DNA of 34,046 nucleotides. It comes from an uncultured Lachnospiraceae bacterium (GTDB lineage Bacteria > Bacillota > Clostridia > Lachnospirales > Lachnospiraceae). Of this stretch, positions 15,057-22,907 are shown piece after piece. Each line of letters opens with the position of its first letter. The first letter of the stretch is position 1. The position numbers and the translations under genes are program-made. The DNA is taken from assembly GCA_946615865.1 (NCBI GenBank), contig CAMOIJ010000029.1, positions 1 to 34,046 of the forward strand, given 5' to 3'. A model generated the notes under the pieces. That model saw only the letters and a program-made list of their open reading frames with translations. It was not told the origin of the DNA and ran no database searches.

Positions 15057-15821
15057 ATGCTTTTCGCTATTGATATCGGCAACACAAATATGGTGATAGG
15101 GTGTATAGACGGGGATAAGATACTCTTCTCCGAGCGGCTCTCCACTGACCATAGCAAGACCGCTCTTGAATACTCCCTCGCATTCAAGAATGTCCTGGAT
15201 CTTCACGACATCGACCGTACCCGGATCACGGGAGCAATCATTGCCTCTGTAGTTCCTCCGATCACAGCTATCATGACCGAGGCACTGGGCAAGATCATGT
15301 CCTGCAATGTCAAAATAGTGGGGCCCGGTCTCAAGAACGGTCTCAAGATCTGCATGGACAATCCGGCACAGGTCGGCGCTGACCTGATCGTCGCCGCGGT
15401 AGCAGGCGTCCGGGATTATCCCTGTCCCCTGATCCTGATCGATATGGGAACAGCGACGACTATTACCGTTGTCGACAAAGATAAGAATTACCGCGGCGGC
15501 ATGATCCTTCCGGGACTGAGGGTCTCCCTGGATTCCCTCACTTCAAGGACCTCACAGCTCCCCCGGATCAGCCTCGATCCGCCCAAACGCCTCATAGGCA
15601 CCAACACGAATGACTGCATGAAGAGCGGCATCCTCTATGGAAGCGCCTCCATGCTCGACGGAATGATCGAACGCATCGAAGAAGAAATCGGTATGAAGAC
15701 GACCGTTGTCGCTACCGGAGGGCTTGCCAACGCCATTGTCCCTTTGTGCAAGCACGAGATCATTCCGGATGATGATCTTCTTCTTCGAGGTCTCCGCTAC
15801 ATTTATGAGAGAAACAGCTGA
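15057..15821 (+). CDS. coaX: Type III pantothenate kinase
   Basis: Cytoplasmic enzyme that phosphorylates pantothenate to 4'-phosphopantothenate, the first step of CoA synthesis. At 254 residues it has normal family length. The ASKHA-fold motifs are the phosphate-binding DIGNTN (6-11), a QVGADLIVAAVAG block containing the catalytic Asp, and DMGTATTI. Type III kinases are not inhibited by CoA and need a monovalent cation. The middle gene of panT-coaX-coaBC; GGAGG precedes the ATG by 8 bases. Confidence 0.95.
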   Translation: MLFAIDIGNTNMVIGCIDGDKILFSERLSTDHSKTALEYSLAFKNVLDLHDIDRTRITGAIIASVVPPITAIMTEALGKIMSCNVKIVGPGLKNGLKICMDNPAQVGADLIVAAVAGVRDYPCPLILIDMGTATTITVVDKDKNYRGGMILPGLRVSLDSLTSRTSQLPRISLDPPKRLIGTNTNDCMKSGILYGSASMLDGMIERIEEEIGMKTTVVATGGLANAIVPLCKHEIIPDDDLLLRGLRYIYERNS

Positions 15822-15853
15822 CCGCATCTCTTTTTAAGGAAGGAGAAACTACT

Positions 15854-17053
15854 ATGCTGAAAGGAAAGACGATCCTGATCGGTGTCACCGGGAGCATCGC
15901 AGCCTATAAGGCCGCGGATCTCGCAAGCCGCCTTATGAAGCAGCACGCGCAGGTCCATGTGATCATGACGGAAAATGCCGCGAAGTTCATCTCGCCCATC
16001 ACATTCGAGACTCTTACGAACCGCAAATGCATCACCGACACCTTTGACCGGAATTATCCCACGGATCATCCCGTCGAGGTAGAGCACATAGCACTTGCCA
16101 AAAAAGCGGATCTCGTCATTGTCGCCCCCGCAACAGCCAACATCATAGCCAAGATGGCTTACGGAATAGCGGACGATATGCTCTCTACCACGCTCCTCGC
16201 CTGCACCTGCCCGGTCCTCGTCTCTCCCGCCATGAACACGAGAATGTATGAGCATCCGGCAACTCAGGCTAATCTCGCTGTCCTCAAGGATCGGGGCGTG
16301 AAGATCATTGAGCCCTCCAGCGGACATCTCGCATGCGGAGACGAGGGCAAAGGCAAACTTCCGGATCCTGCAGTCCTGGTCGACAGCGTCCTGCTGGAGA
16401 TCGCCTGTGAAAAAGATCTCGCGGGGAAGAAAGTCCTGGTAACTGCGGGTCCTACGCAGGAAGCCGTTGACCCGGTCCGTTTCATCACAAATCACTCCAG
16501 CGGCAAGATGGGCTATGCCATCGCCCATGCAGCCGCCCTTCGAGGCGCCGAGGTAACACTGGTGTCAGGGCCTGTCTCCCTCACTCCTCCCGCAGGAGTA
16601 AAGCTGGTCCCGATCACATCCGCGCGCGATCTGTTTAATGCAGTCACCGCGGTATCCGATCAGCAGGATATCATCATCAAGGCCGCTGCCGTCGCCGATT
16701 ACCGGCCGGCCGCAGTCAGCGATGAGAAGATCAAAAAGGCTGACGACGACCTGAGCCTGAACCTGGAGCGCACAGAGGATACCCTGCAGTATCTGGGACA
16801 GCACAAGCGTGCGGGCCAGATCCTTTGCGGATTTGCCATGGAGACTTCAGATCTGGAGAACAAAGCGAGAGGGAAGCTTGCGAAAAAAAATCTGGACATG
16901 ATCGTGGCCAACAATGTCAAGGTCGCCGGAGCAGGTTTCGGCACAGATACCAATGTGGTAACATTTATTACCCCTGAGAGCACACAGCAGTTGGAGATCA
17001 TGAGCAAGGAAAGCGTTGCCATGAAACTGCTGGACCGTCTCATCACACTTTGA
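15854..17053 (+). CDS. coaBC: Bifunctional phosphopantothenoylcysteine synthetase/decarboxylase
   Basis: Performs the second and third steps of CoA synthesis: joining cysteine to phosphopantothenate, then decarboxylating the product. At 399 residues it has the normal bifunctional length. The N-terminal CoaC flavoprotein (1-185) has GVTGSIAAYKA, catalytic His78 in VEHIAL, PAMN (125-128) and Cys161 in HLACGDEGKG. The C-terminal CoaB domain (from about 188) has VTAGPTQEAVDPVRFITN followed by SSGKMG. AAGGAGA stands 10 bases before the ATG. Last gene of the CoA operon, ended by the hairpin at 17072. Confidence 0.96.
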   Translation: MLKGKTILIGVTGSIAAYKAADLASRLMKQHAQVHVIMTENAAKFISPITFETLTNRKCITDTFDRNYPTDHPVEVEHIALAKKADLVIVAPATANIIAKMAYGIADDMLSTTLLACTCPVLVSPAMNTRMYEHPATQANLAVLKDRGVKIIEPSSGHLACGDEGKGKLPDPAVLVDSVLLEIACEKDLAGKKVLVTAGPTQEAVDPVRFITNHSSGKMGYAIAHAAALRGAEVTLVSGPVSLTPPAGVKLVPITSARDLFNAVTAVSDQQDIIIKAAAVADYRPAAVSDEKIKKADDDLSLNLERTEDTLQYLGQHKRAGQILCGFAMETSDLENKARGKLAKKNLDMIVANNVKVAGAGFGTDTNVVTFITPESTQQLEIMSKESVAMKLLDRLITL

Positions 17054-17071
17054 AAACACACTTTGAAAAAG

Positions 17072-17114
17072 AACTGCCGCACTTAGAAAACAATTTCTTG
17101 TGCGGCAGTTTTTA
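17072..17114 (+). terminator. Terminator of the CoA operon, same hairpin type as at 8308
   Basis: Stem AACTGCCGCAC (17072-17082) / GTGCGGCAGTT (17100-17110), inner AGAAA/TTTCT pairing, then a T-run. Confidence 0.9.
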
Positions 17115-17222
17115 TCATCGTACGCAAAAGGATATGCCGCTCCAGCGTGGGTTACGGGCAGTCCGCACTTGCGTATTATCCTTATTATGTTAATATTTAA
17201 ATGTATTTTCATTTATATTATC

Positions 17223-17295
17223 TGTTAAAAAAGACCCGGCGTCCGACTGCTGTTTAGGGAGTAGGCATATCTGTGGACGCGAGCCTTTTTTAACA
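17223..17295. other. 73-bp nested inverted repeat, possible small RNA, attenuator or terminator
   Basis: An 11-base perfect outer inverted repeat, TGTTAAAAAAG (17223-17233) and CTTTTTTAACA (17285-17295), encloses a second pair GCGTCC (17239-17244) / GGACGC (17275-17280). The loop is about 30 bases. Each strand ends with six Ts, so either strand could end a transcript. It sits alone between the coaBC terminator and an XRE gene in a stretch (17115-17392) with no protein gene. I do not recognise it as a known riboswitch. Confidence 0.5.
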
Positions 17296-17343
17296 CTGTT
17301 ATTATAAACCTATAATGTTCATTTTTCAAAACCTTTTAAGTTA

Positions 17344-17372
17344 TTAAATAATAGTAGCTAAGTCCCTATAAT
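17344..17372 (+). promoter_or_regulatory. Predicted promoter of the small XRE regulator
   Basis: A perfect TATAAT at 17367-17372 with a weak TTAAAT 17 bases upstream. The leader is about 15 bases. Confidence 0.45.
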
Positions 17373-17392
17373 TCTCTCATGGAGTACTTGCA

Positions 17393-17734
17393 ATGAGTGA
17401 TTATAAAGCAGCGATTGGAAAAAGAGTTTCGACTCTGAGAAAAATGAATGGAATGACACAGGAGAATCTTGCCGAGTTACTGGACTGTTCTGTCAAGCAC
17501 ATCAGTCACTCGGAGCGGGGAATCGCCCTTTTGTCCCTTGAAAAATATCTCTTTCTCAGCGACTATTTCGGCTGCAGCCTCGACTACCTGCTAAAAGGTT
17601 CATCACCTTCAGACGTTTCCTCCTCTCTTCCCACTCCCATATTGGAGATCCTGAAGCAGGACGAAAGTGAGGAACAGGAACTGCTTCTGGCATACCTGAA
17701 TATGTACTCAAAAATAAGAAATATGCGCAAATAA
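17393..17734 (+). CDS. Small XRE-family transcriptional regulator
   Basis: 113 residues. The N-terminal HTH (about 6-66) reads IGKRVSTLRKMNGMTQENLA, then LLDCSVKHISHSERG and SLDYLLKG, a typical Cro/CI domain ending. The C-terminal 45 residues are acidic and helical with no known sensor domain. GGAG lies 8 bases before the ATG. Unlike the XRE gene at 13260 it has no protease partner. It stands alone, facing ddh, with a long hairpin between them. Target unknown. Confidence 0.85.
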   Translation: MSDYKAAIGKRVSTLRKMNGMTQENLAELLDCSVKHISHSERGIALLSLEKYLFLSDYFGCSLDYLLKGSSPSDVSSSLPTPILEILKQDESEEQELLLAYLNMYSKIRNMRK

Positions 17735-17735
17735 A

Positions 17736-17772
17736 AAGCTGTGAAAAATGGGCGTCCCATTTTTCACAGCTT
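17736..17772. terminator. Bidirectional terminator with a 17-bp perfect stem
   Basis: AAGCTGTGAAAAATGGG, loop CGT, and the exact complementary arm. It separates the convergent XRE and ddh genes. Confidence 0.9.
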
Positions 17773-17797
17773 CTTTAATTTCTGCTTTTCTATCTTT

Positions 17798-18784
17798 TTA
17801 CAGCATGTGAGCTCTCAGTTCCTCTCCGCTCATCGCGCTGAGGTATGCCGGAGCAATATCAAGAACTGTCTTACAGCCGCACTGACCTTCCTGATTGAGT
17901 CTGTATGCCGCTCTCGCGAACGCGACCAGAACGCTTCCTGTGAACTCAGGGTTGGAATCCAGTTTGAGAGAATACTCGATAACATGGGTATTCTCATCAT
18001 TTGCTCCCGTCACGCCGGAATACAGGACGCTTCCGCCGTGAGGAAGTCCGGCATGGTCCCTGGCCATCTCTTCTGCGGAAATGAAATGTACAGTGGTATC
18101 GTACTCATCAAAATAGTTAGGCATGGTCTTGATCTCATTCTCGATCCTTGCCAGATCAGCGCCCTCTGCTGCCACGACAAAGCACTCTCTTGTGTGCTTC
18201 TGCCTTGTGGTGAGTTCAGGAGCCTTGCCTGCGCGCACAGCCTCCAGGGCTGCGGGAACCGGAATAGTGTACTGTCTTGCGTCAAGCACGCCGTCAATCC
18301 TGCGCACTGCGTCGGAATGGCCCTGGCTGACGCCTTTGCCCCAGAATGTGTAAGGTGTCCCTCCGGGAAGCACAGCGCTCGCATATACTCTGTTCAGAGA
18401 GAACATGCCGGGATCCCAGCCGCAGGAAATGATGCCGATCTTGCCGGCCTTTTTCGCAGCCGCGTCCACATCCGCGAAGTGCTCCGGAATGTGTGCGTGT
18501 GTATCAAAACTGTCGATTATATTGTAAAGAGCTGCGTATTTGGGACCCTGGACAGGCAGGTCTGTTGCGCTGCCGCCGCAGAGGATCAGCACGTCCATAG
18601 GAACTTCCTGCTTCACAAGGGCGTCTTCTCCGTAAACTTTAACGCCGGGGGTCTTGATCTTAAGCCCCGCGGGATCGCGGCGGGTAAATACACCGACGAG
18701 TTCCATGTCGGGGTTGCGGCGGATCGCCTGCTCAACGCCTCTGCCAAGGTTTCCGTAACCGAAGATTCCTACTCTTATAGCCAT
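17798..18784 (-). CDS. ddh: meso-Diaminopimelate D-dehydrogenase
   Basis: NADPH enzyme that makes meso-diaminopimelate from tetrahydrodipicolinate and ammonia in one step, for lysine and peptidoglycan. At 328 residues it has normal length. The Rossmann motif is FGYGNLGRG (8-16). Other family blocks are DSFDTHAHIPEHF, SCGWDPGMFSLNRVY and GKGVSQGHSDAVRRI. The frame extends 32 residues upstream, but GGAGG sits 8 bases before the ATG at 18784, so that start is used. A D-2-hydroxyacid dehydrogenase gene lies 109 bases upstream on the same strand, with a likely separate promoter between. Confidence 0.95.
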   Translation of the reverse strand: MAIRVGIFGYGNLGRGVEQAIRRNPDMELVGVFTRRDPAGLKIKTPGVKVYGEDALVKQEVPMDVLILCGGSATDLPVQGPKYAALYNIIDSFDTHAHIPEHFADVDAAAKKAGKIGIISCGWDPGMFSLNRVYASAVLPGGTPYTFWGKGVSQGHSDAVRRIDGVLDARQYTIPVPAALEAVRAGKAPELTTRQKHTRECFVVAAEGADLARIENEIKTMPNYFDEYDTTVHFISAEEMARDHAGLPHGGSVLYSGVTGANDENTHVIEYSLKLDSNPEFTGSVLVAFARAAYRLNQEGQCGCKTVLDIAPAYLSAMSGEELRAHML

Positions 18785-18826
18785 GTCATTGTCCTCCATA
18801 TATTTTGTATACAATAATACTAAAAG

Positions 18827-18856
18827 ACTATAACATGATGAAGTGTCCGCTGACAA
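18827..18856 (-). promoter_or_regulatory. Predicted ddh promoter
   Basis: On the minus strand TTGTCA (18856-18851), 18 bases, TATAGT (18832-18827). A TTGTATACAA palindrome at 18805-18814 lies just downstream in the leader and could be an operator. Confidence 0.5.
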
Positions 18857-18893
18857 GTGAATTTCATTCACAATCAGCAAAATGTTCGCCGCA

Positions 18894-19841
18894 TTACATC
18901 ACGACGTTGATCTGCTTCCCCTCCATCCAGCTCTGCAGGTTCTCAAATACAATCTTAGCCCGAAGGCTCATGGACTCCTTAGTCGCAAATGCTACATGCG
19001 GTGTCACAAGCACGTTCGGCGCATGCAGGATTGGCGACTCGACGTCCAAAGGCGGTTCTTTGTCGAAAACATCGATACCGGCACAGGCGATCACGCCATT
19101 CTCCAGCGCCTCCGCGAGGTCCTTCTCGACCACGACCGGTCCGCGCGCCACGTTGATCAGCATCGCAGATGTCTTCATCATGGCAAGTTTATTCGCGTCG
19201 ATCATTCCTCTCGTGGAATCGTTCAGCGGGCAGTGCAGCACAACGATGTCTGACTTCGCCAGCAGTTCTTCCTGCGGCACCTGTTTCACATAGGGAGGTA
19301 CTTCCTTGTGGATCGTCCTGCTCTGTGCCAAAATATCGCACCCAAAAGCGTGGAACAATTCTGCCGTGCGGCTTCCAATCTTACCCAGACCTATAATACC
19401 GACTGTCTTGCCCTTGAGCTCCCAGCCGACCAGTCCGTCCTTGGTCTTACCATCGCGGCACCTGCCTTCTACTTCGCGCATATTGCGTGCCAGGGACAGA
19501 ACCATGCCGAGTACCAGCTCTGAAACCGCCTCATTGGAGTAGCCGGAGGCGTTGCTCACCGCGATCCATCTCTCTTTTGCTGCCTCAAGTCCCACATGGT
19601 CGACGCCCGTAAAAGCGATATCAATGAACTTCAGGTTCGGGCAGGCACGCAGCACATCCGCACTCATGGGCATATTGGCCAGGATCATCGCGTCCGCGTC
19701 TCCGGCTTCTGCGATCAGCGTGTCCTTATCCGATGTTTTGGCATAAGATTCAAATACCACGCCTTTTTCCTCAAAAGGCTTCTGGCACTCTTTGAGTTCT
19801 TTCTCGGAAATTCCGAGAGATTCCATGATTACAACTTTCAT
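18894..19841 (-). CDS. D-isomer-specific 2-hydroxyacid dehydrogenase
   Basis: NAD-dependent oxidoreductase of 315 residues. The cofactor-binding loop is GLGKIG (151-156). The catalytic set is complete: Arg233 (NVARGP), Glu262 (FDKEPP) and His282 (TPHVAF). The family includes D-lactate, glycerate, hydroxypyruvate and phosphoglycerate dehydrogenases, and the sequence does not fix the substrate. No ACT domain, so a classical SerA is less likely. GGAGG lies 7 bases before the ATG. Its start region overlaps the control region of the divergent thyA gene. Confidence 0.9.
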   Translation of the reverse strand: MKVVIMESLGISEKELKECQKPFEEKGVVFESYAKTSDKDTLIAEAGDADAMILANMPMSADVLRACPNLKFIDIAFTGVDHVGLEAAKERWIAVSNASGYSNEAVSELVLGMVLSLARNMREVEGRCRDGKTKDGLVGWELKGKTVGIIGLGKIGSRTAELFHAFGCDILAQSRTIHKEVPPYVKQVPQEELLAKSDIVVLHCPLNDSTRGMIDANKLAMMKTSAMLINVARGPVVVEKDLAEALENGVIACAGIDVFDKEPPLDVESPILHAPNVLVTPHVAFATKESMSLRAKIVFENLQSWMEGKQINVVM

Positions 19842-19863
19842 CGGTTTTCCTCCGTCTTGTTTG

Positions 19864-19872
19864 TGCTATAAT
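19864..19872 (+). promoter_or_regulatory. Extended -10 promoter of thyA
   Basis: TGCTATAAT gives a perfect extended -10, about 50 bases before the ATG. No clear -35. Confidence 0.6.
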
Positions 19873-19921
19873 AGTTCAAATTGTATTTTATTCTCATTTT
19901 CCGCGAAAGGAAACTACTAAT

Positions 19922-20764
19922 ATGACCAAAGCAGACAAACTCCTTGTACAGGACATCCATAATATTCTCGACAACGGCTACAAAGACGTAAATCCCCGCC
20001 CCAGATATGAGGACGGAATTCCCGCCTACACCATCAGCGTCAACCATGTCGTGCGCAAATACGACCTCAGTAAAGGCGAGTTCCCCATCTGTACGCTGCG
20101 CCGTCAGGCCTGGAAAACCGGCATCCGTGAGATCTTCACCATTTACCAGCACCCGACAAATGTCCTCTCCGAGATGAGAGAACTGGGTGTCACCTGGTGG
20201 GATCCCTGGGATATCGGCGACGGCACGATCGGCCAGCGCTACGGCGCCACTGTCAAGCGCTATGACCTGATCCATAATCTGATCGAGGATATCAAAAAGG
20301 ATCCTTACGGCAGAAGAAAAGTGGTCTCTCTCTGGCAGGAGACTGATCTTCACGAGACCAAAGGCCTCGCTCCCTGCGCTTTTCTGACCATGTGGAATGT
20401 CCGGGGAGAATACCTGGATATGAGCATGATCCAGCGCAGCGGCGATATGCTCACAGCTTCCGGCGCGGGCGGTATCAATGAAATCCAGTACGCTGCGCTT
20501 CTTATGATGATCGCGAAAGTGACCGGCTATGAGCCCGGCGTCTTCACACATTTCGTAGCTAACGAGCAGATCTATGACCGCCACATGGACAACGCGCAGG
20601 AAATGCTGCGCCGCGCAGAAGTCATGGCAGATGACACACAGCATCCTTTCCTCGTTCTTAACAAGGAAAAGGGCTGCCGTTTTGAGGATATCACGATCGA
20701 TGACTTTGAAATGCAGGATTACAATCCTATGAAGCCTCAGCTGACATTTGAGCTGGGAATCTGA
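19922..20764 (+). CDS. thyA: Thymidylate synthase, divergent ThyA type
   Basis: Converts dUMP to dTMP using methylene-tetrahydrofolate; 280 residues. The catalytic Cys152 is in LAPCAFLTMW, where the usual next residue His is Ala. The phosphate motif QRSxD is kept as QRSGD (171-175), and Asn186 in GAGGINEIQY takes the place of the dUMP-binding Asn of GVPFN. EQIYDRH (215-221) replaces the usual HIY block, with Gln216 for His. GRRKVVSLWQ supplies the arginines that bind phosphate from the partner subunit. The protein should be active, but belongs to a divergent branch. AAAGGAA stands before the ATG. A thymidine kinase gene (31004) offers salvage. Confidence 0.88.
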   Translation: MTKADKLLVQDIHNILDNGYKDVNPRPRYEDGIPAYTISVNHVVRKYDLSKGEFPICTLRRQAWKTGIREIFTIYQHPTNVLSEMRELGVTWWDPWDIGDGTIGQRYGATVKRYDLIHNLIEDIKKDPYGRRKVVSLWQETDLHETKGLAPCAFLTMWNVRGEYLDMSMIQRSGDMLTASGAGGINEIQYAALLMMIAKVTGYEPGVFTHFVANEQIYDRHMDNAQEMLRRAEVMADDTQHPFLVLNKEKGCRFEDITIDDFEMQDYNPMKPQLTFELGI

Positions 20765-20770
20765 AGAAAC

Positions 20771-20797
20771 AGCCGCACCTGTCCGGGCGCGGCTTTA
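20771..20797 (+). terminator. thyA terminator
   Basis: AGCCGC / GCGGCT stem extended inward by CCT/GGG pairing with one mismatch, then TTTATT. Confidence 0.7.
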
Positions 20798-20814
20798 TTC
20801 ATCCGATTGTAATT

Positions 20815-21270
20815 TCATATTGTCGCGCCCAGGTGCTGAATGCTGAGGGCTGCCGCCTCAAGTCCCGCCTCACAGCATCCCCTGAAGTCCGCTCCGCGGA
20901 GCAGCCCTCACCAGGCCGCAGACAACCTCCGGCTGATCCAGCGGTGCACGGAACAAGCTGGCAAATGACACTATTTTGGCTCCGTTCTTCACGAAGGAGC
21001 GCACGCATTCCGAATCCGGCGTATATCCCGGCAGGAGCGAAGCGGCGCTTGTGACTGAGCTGCGGCTCCTCGTCCCATGGATGAGAGCACGAAGGACTCG
21101 TTGACTGCGTCCCCGCCAAGGTTGAGCGTAATGCTCTGCGCGCGCGTCTTCCCCATTCCCAGGGGATCTCCTTCAACGCCCCTTGTTATGCAATCTACCA
21201 CCGCCTGTCCGATACAGACAACCGAAACCGCTGTCTTACTCTGTTCTGTCTCTTTTTCACCCGTTCTCAT
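20815..21270 (-). pseudogene. Decayed PfkB-family carbohydrate kinase
   Basis: Remnant of a ribokinase/fructokinase-type sugar kinase. The N-terminal part is intact (from 21270): VVCIGQAVVDCITRG, then AQSITLNLGGDAVNESFVLS, the first substrate-binding block of PfkB kinases. A second frame then carries a mid-protein fragment, FVKNGAKIVSFASLFRAPLD followed by QPEVVCGLV. A third frame carries the C-terminal end, LEAAALSIQHLGATI and a stop at 20815. About 456 bases remain of roughly 960, so most of the middle, including the catalytic GAGD Asp, is lost. It fills the gap between thyA and the AGCS symporter. Alternatively, sequencing error could explain one frame change, but not the missing length. 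Confidence 0.8.
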
Positions 21271-21382
21271 TGCCGCCTGTCCTCTGTGGAAAAACAAACG
21301 TTTATTTTCATTTCCATATTCTTATGATAGTATTAGAAAGTCAAAAAATACAGAAACTTGTATGTTATTAAGGGGAATTTCT

Positions 21383-22810
21383 ATGGATTTGGCAAGTATT
21401 CTCACTCAGATCGACGATGTTCTGTACACCTGGCTTCTGATCTATCTGCTGGCGGGCAGCGGCATCTACTTCTCGGTGCGCACCCGTTTCGTTCAGATCC
21501 GCCGCTTTAAGGACGCTCTCCACTGCATGATGGAGAAAAAAGAGGGCGATAAGGGCGTCTCCTCTTTCCAGGCGCTGATGATCGCCACTGCTTCCCGTGT
21601 CGGAACCGGCAATATGGCAGGCGTCGCGACCGCGATCATTCTGGGCGGCCCCGGTGCCGCGTTCTGGATGTGGCTCATGGCGGTCCTGGGATCCGCCTCT
21701 GCTTTCATCGAGAGTACGCTGGCCCAGATCTACAAGAAAAAAGAGGGCGACTCCTTTAAGGGAGGTCCCGCTTACTACATAGAGAGGGCTCTCGGCTCCA
21801 GGCCTCTCGGCATCGTATTCGCGATCTCGCTGATCGCTACCTTCGCGTTTGGTTTCAACGGACTGCAAGCCTACAATATCGTCTCGGCGTTCGCGGTCTA
21901 TACGCCCAACATAGAGACCAGCATCCTTCCGACGGCGATCGGCATTATCCTGGCTATCGCGGCGTTCTATATTTTCTTCGCAGGAGACGTCATCGGAAAG
22001 ATCTCTTCCGTCCTCGTTCCCACGATGGCGGGCCTTTACATCGCCATCGGTATCTTTGTTATCGTCACAAATATCACTAAACTGCCTTCTGTCCTCGCTA
22101 TCATTATGGCAGACGCATTTAACTTTAAGTCGATCTTCGGCGGTTTTACAGGCTCCTGCATGGTGCTGGGCATCAAGCGCGGCCTCTTCTCCAATGAAGC
22201 CGGTATGGGTTCCGCTCCCAACGCAAGTGCGTCAGCGACTGTCTCCCACCCGGCCAAGCAGGGACTGGCGCAGATCATTTCCGTATATATCGACACTCTT
22301 TTGATCTGCTCCACGACTGTTTTCCTGATCCTTCTGACCGGAGACTGGTCGGAAAGCGGCTATTCGGGAATCCCGCTCCTGCAGCAGTGCGTTGCAAGAG
22401 TCATCGGACCCGTCGGCATACACTTTGTGACTGTCATCGTCTGCCTGTTTGCCTTTACTTCCATTATCGGAAATTATTTCTACGCGGAAGCGAATATTCT
22501 ATTCATAACCAAGAACAAGGTTGTGATGAACATCTTCCGGGCAGCGGCCGCCCTTATGGTCTTCATCGGCGCGGGCAACAGTCTCGACGTGGCGTGGAGT
22601 CTTGCCGACATCACCATGGGCCTTGAAGCCGTCGTCAACATTATCGCGATCGTTCTGCTCGGAAATATTGCGTTCAAGGCGCTTGACGACTATGAGGCAC
22701 AGATGGCCAGGGGTCTCGACCCTGTCTTCCACGAGTCAAATATCGGACTCACAAATACTGATGTCTGGAAAGACAACCCCGAAGAAGAGGCGCCCTCGGA
22801 CGCCGGATGA
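21383..22810 (+). CDS. Sodium:alanine/glycine symporter (AGCS family)
   Basis: Membrane transporter of 475 residues, importing small neutral amino acids with sodium. About ten or eleven membrane segments are visible. Family signatures are VGTGNMAGVATAIILGGPGA (about 73-92), SFKGGPAYYIERALG and GLFSNEAGMGSAPNASASA. The C-terminal 40 residues are charged and cytoplasmic. The open frame runs far upstream, but AAGGGGAA sits 6 bases before the ATG at 21383, where the membrane protein begins MDLASIL. The upstream part overlaps the PfkB remnant and is not coding. Substrate within the family is not fixed by sequence. Confidence 0.93.
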   Translation: MDLASILTQIDDVLYTWLLIYLLAGSGIYFSVRTRFVQIRRFKDALHCMMEKKEGDKGVSSFQALMIATASRVGTGNMAGVATAIILGGPGAAFWMWLMAVLGSASAFIESTLAQIYKKKEGDSFKGGPAYYIERALGSRPLGIVFAISLIATFAFGFNGLQAYNIVSAFAVYTPNIETSILPTAIGIILAIAAFYIFFAGDVIGKISSVLVPTMAGLYIAIGIFVIVTNITKLPSVLAIIMADAFNFKSIFGGFTGSCMVLGIKRGLFSNEAGMGSAPNASASATVSHPAKQGLAQIISVYIDTLLICSTTVFLILLTGDWSESGYSGIPLLQQCVARVIGPVGIHFVTVIVCLFAFTSIIGNYFYAEANILFITKNKVVMNIFRAAAALMVFIGAGNSLDVAWSLADITMGLEAVVNIIAIVLLGNIAFKALDDYEAQMARGLDPVFHESNIGLTNTDVWKDNPEEEAPSDAG

Positions 22811-22854
22811 GACGCCGGCACTTAGGCGTAACAGTCCCCTTTTCAGAGCAAAAA

Positions 22855-22890
22855 AATCCCCGGAGTTCTTAAAGATCTCCGGGGATTTTT
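22855..22890. terminator. Bidirectional terminator
   Basis: AATCCCCGGAG / CTCCGGGGATT with an 11-base loop, A-run before and T-run after. It separates the convergent symporter and dxr genes. Confidence 0.93.
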
Positions 22891-22907
22891 ATATGCGTCC
22901 TGATCGG

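Noticed and set aside
20799..21176. 125-residue reading on the minus strand between thyA and the symporter
   Set aside because: It crosses pieces of the PfkB remnant in a frame without kinase sequence; composition is not that of a real gene.
21077..21382. N-terminal extension of the AGCS symporter
   Set aside because: It overlaps the PfkB remnant antisense; a good ribosome site and the hydrophobic start are at 21383.
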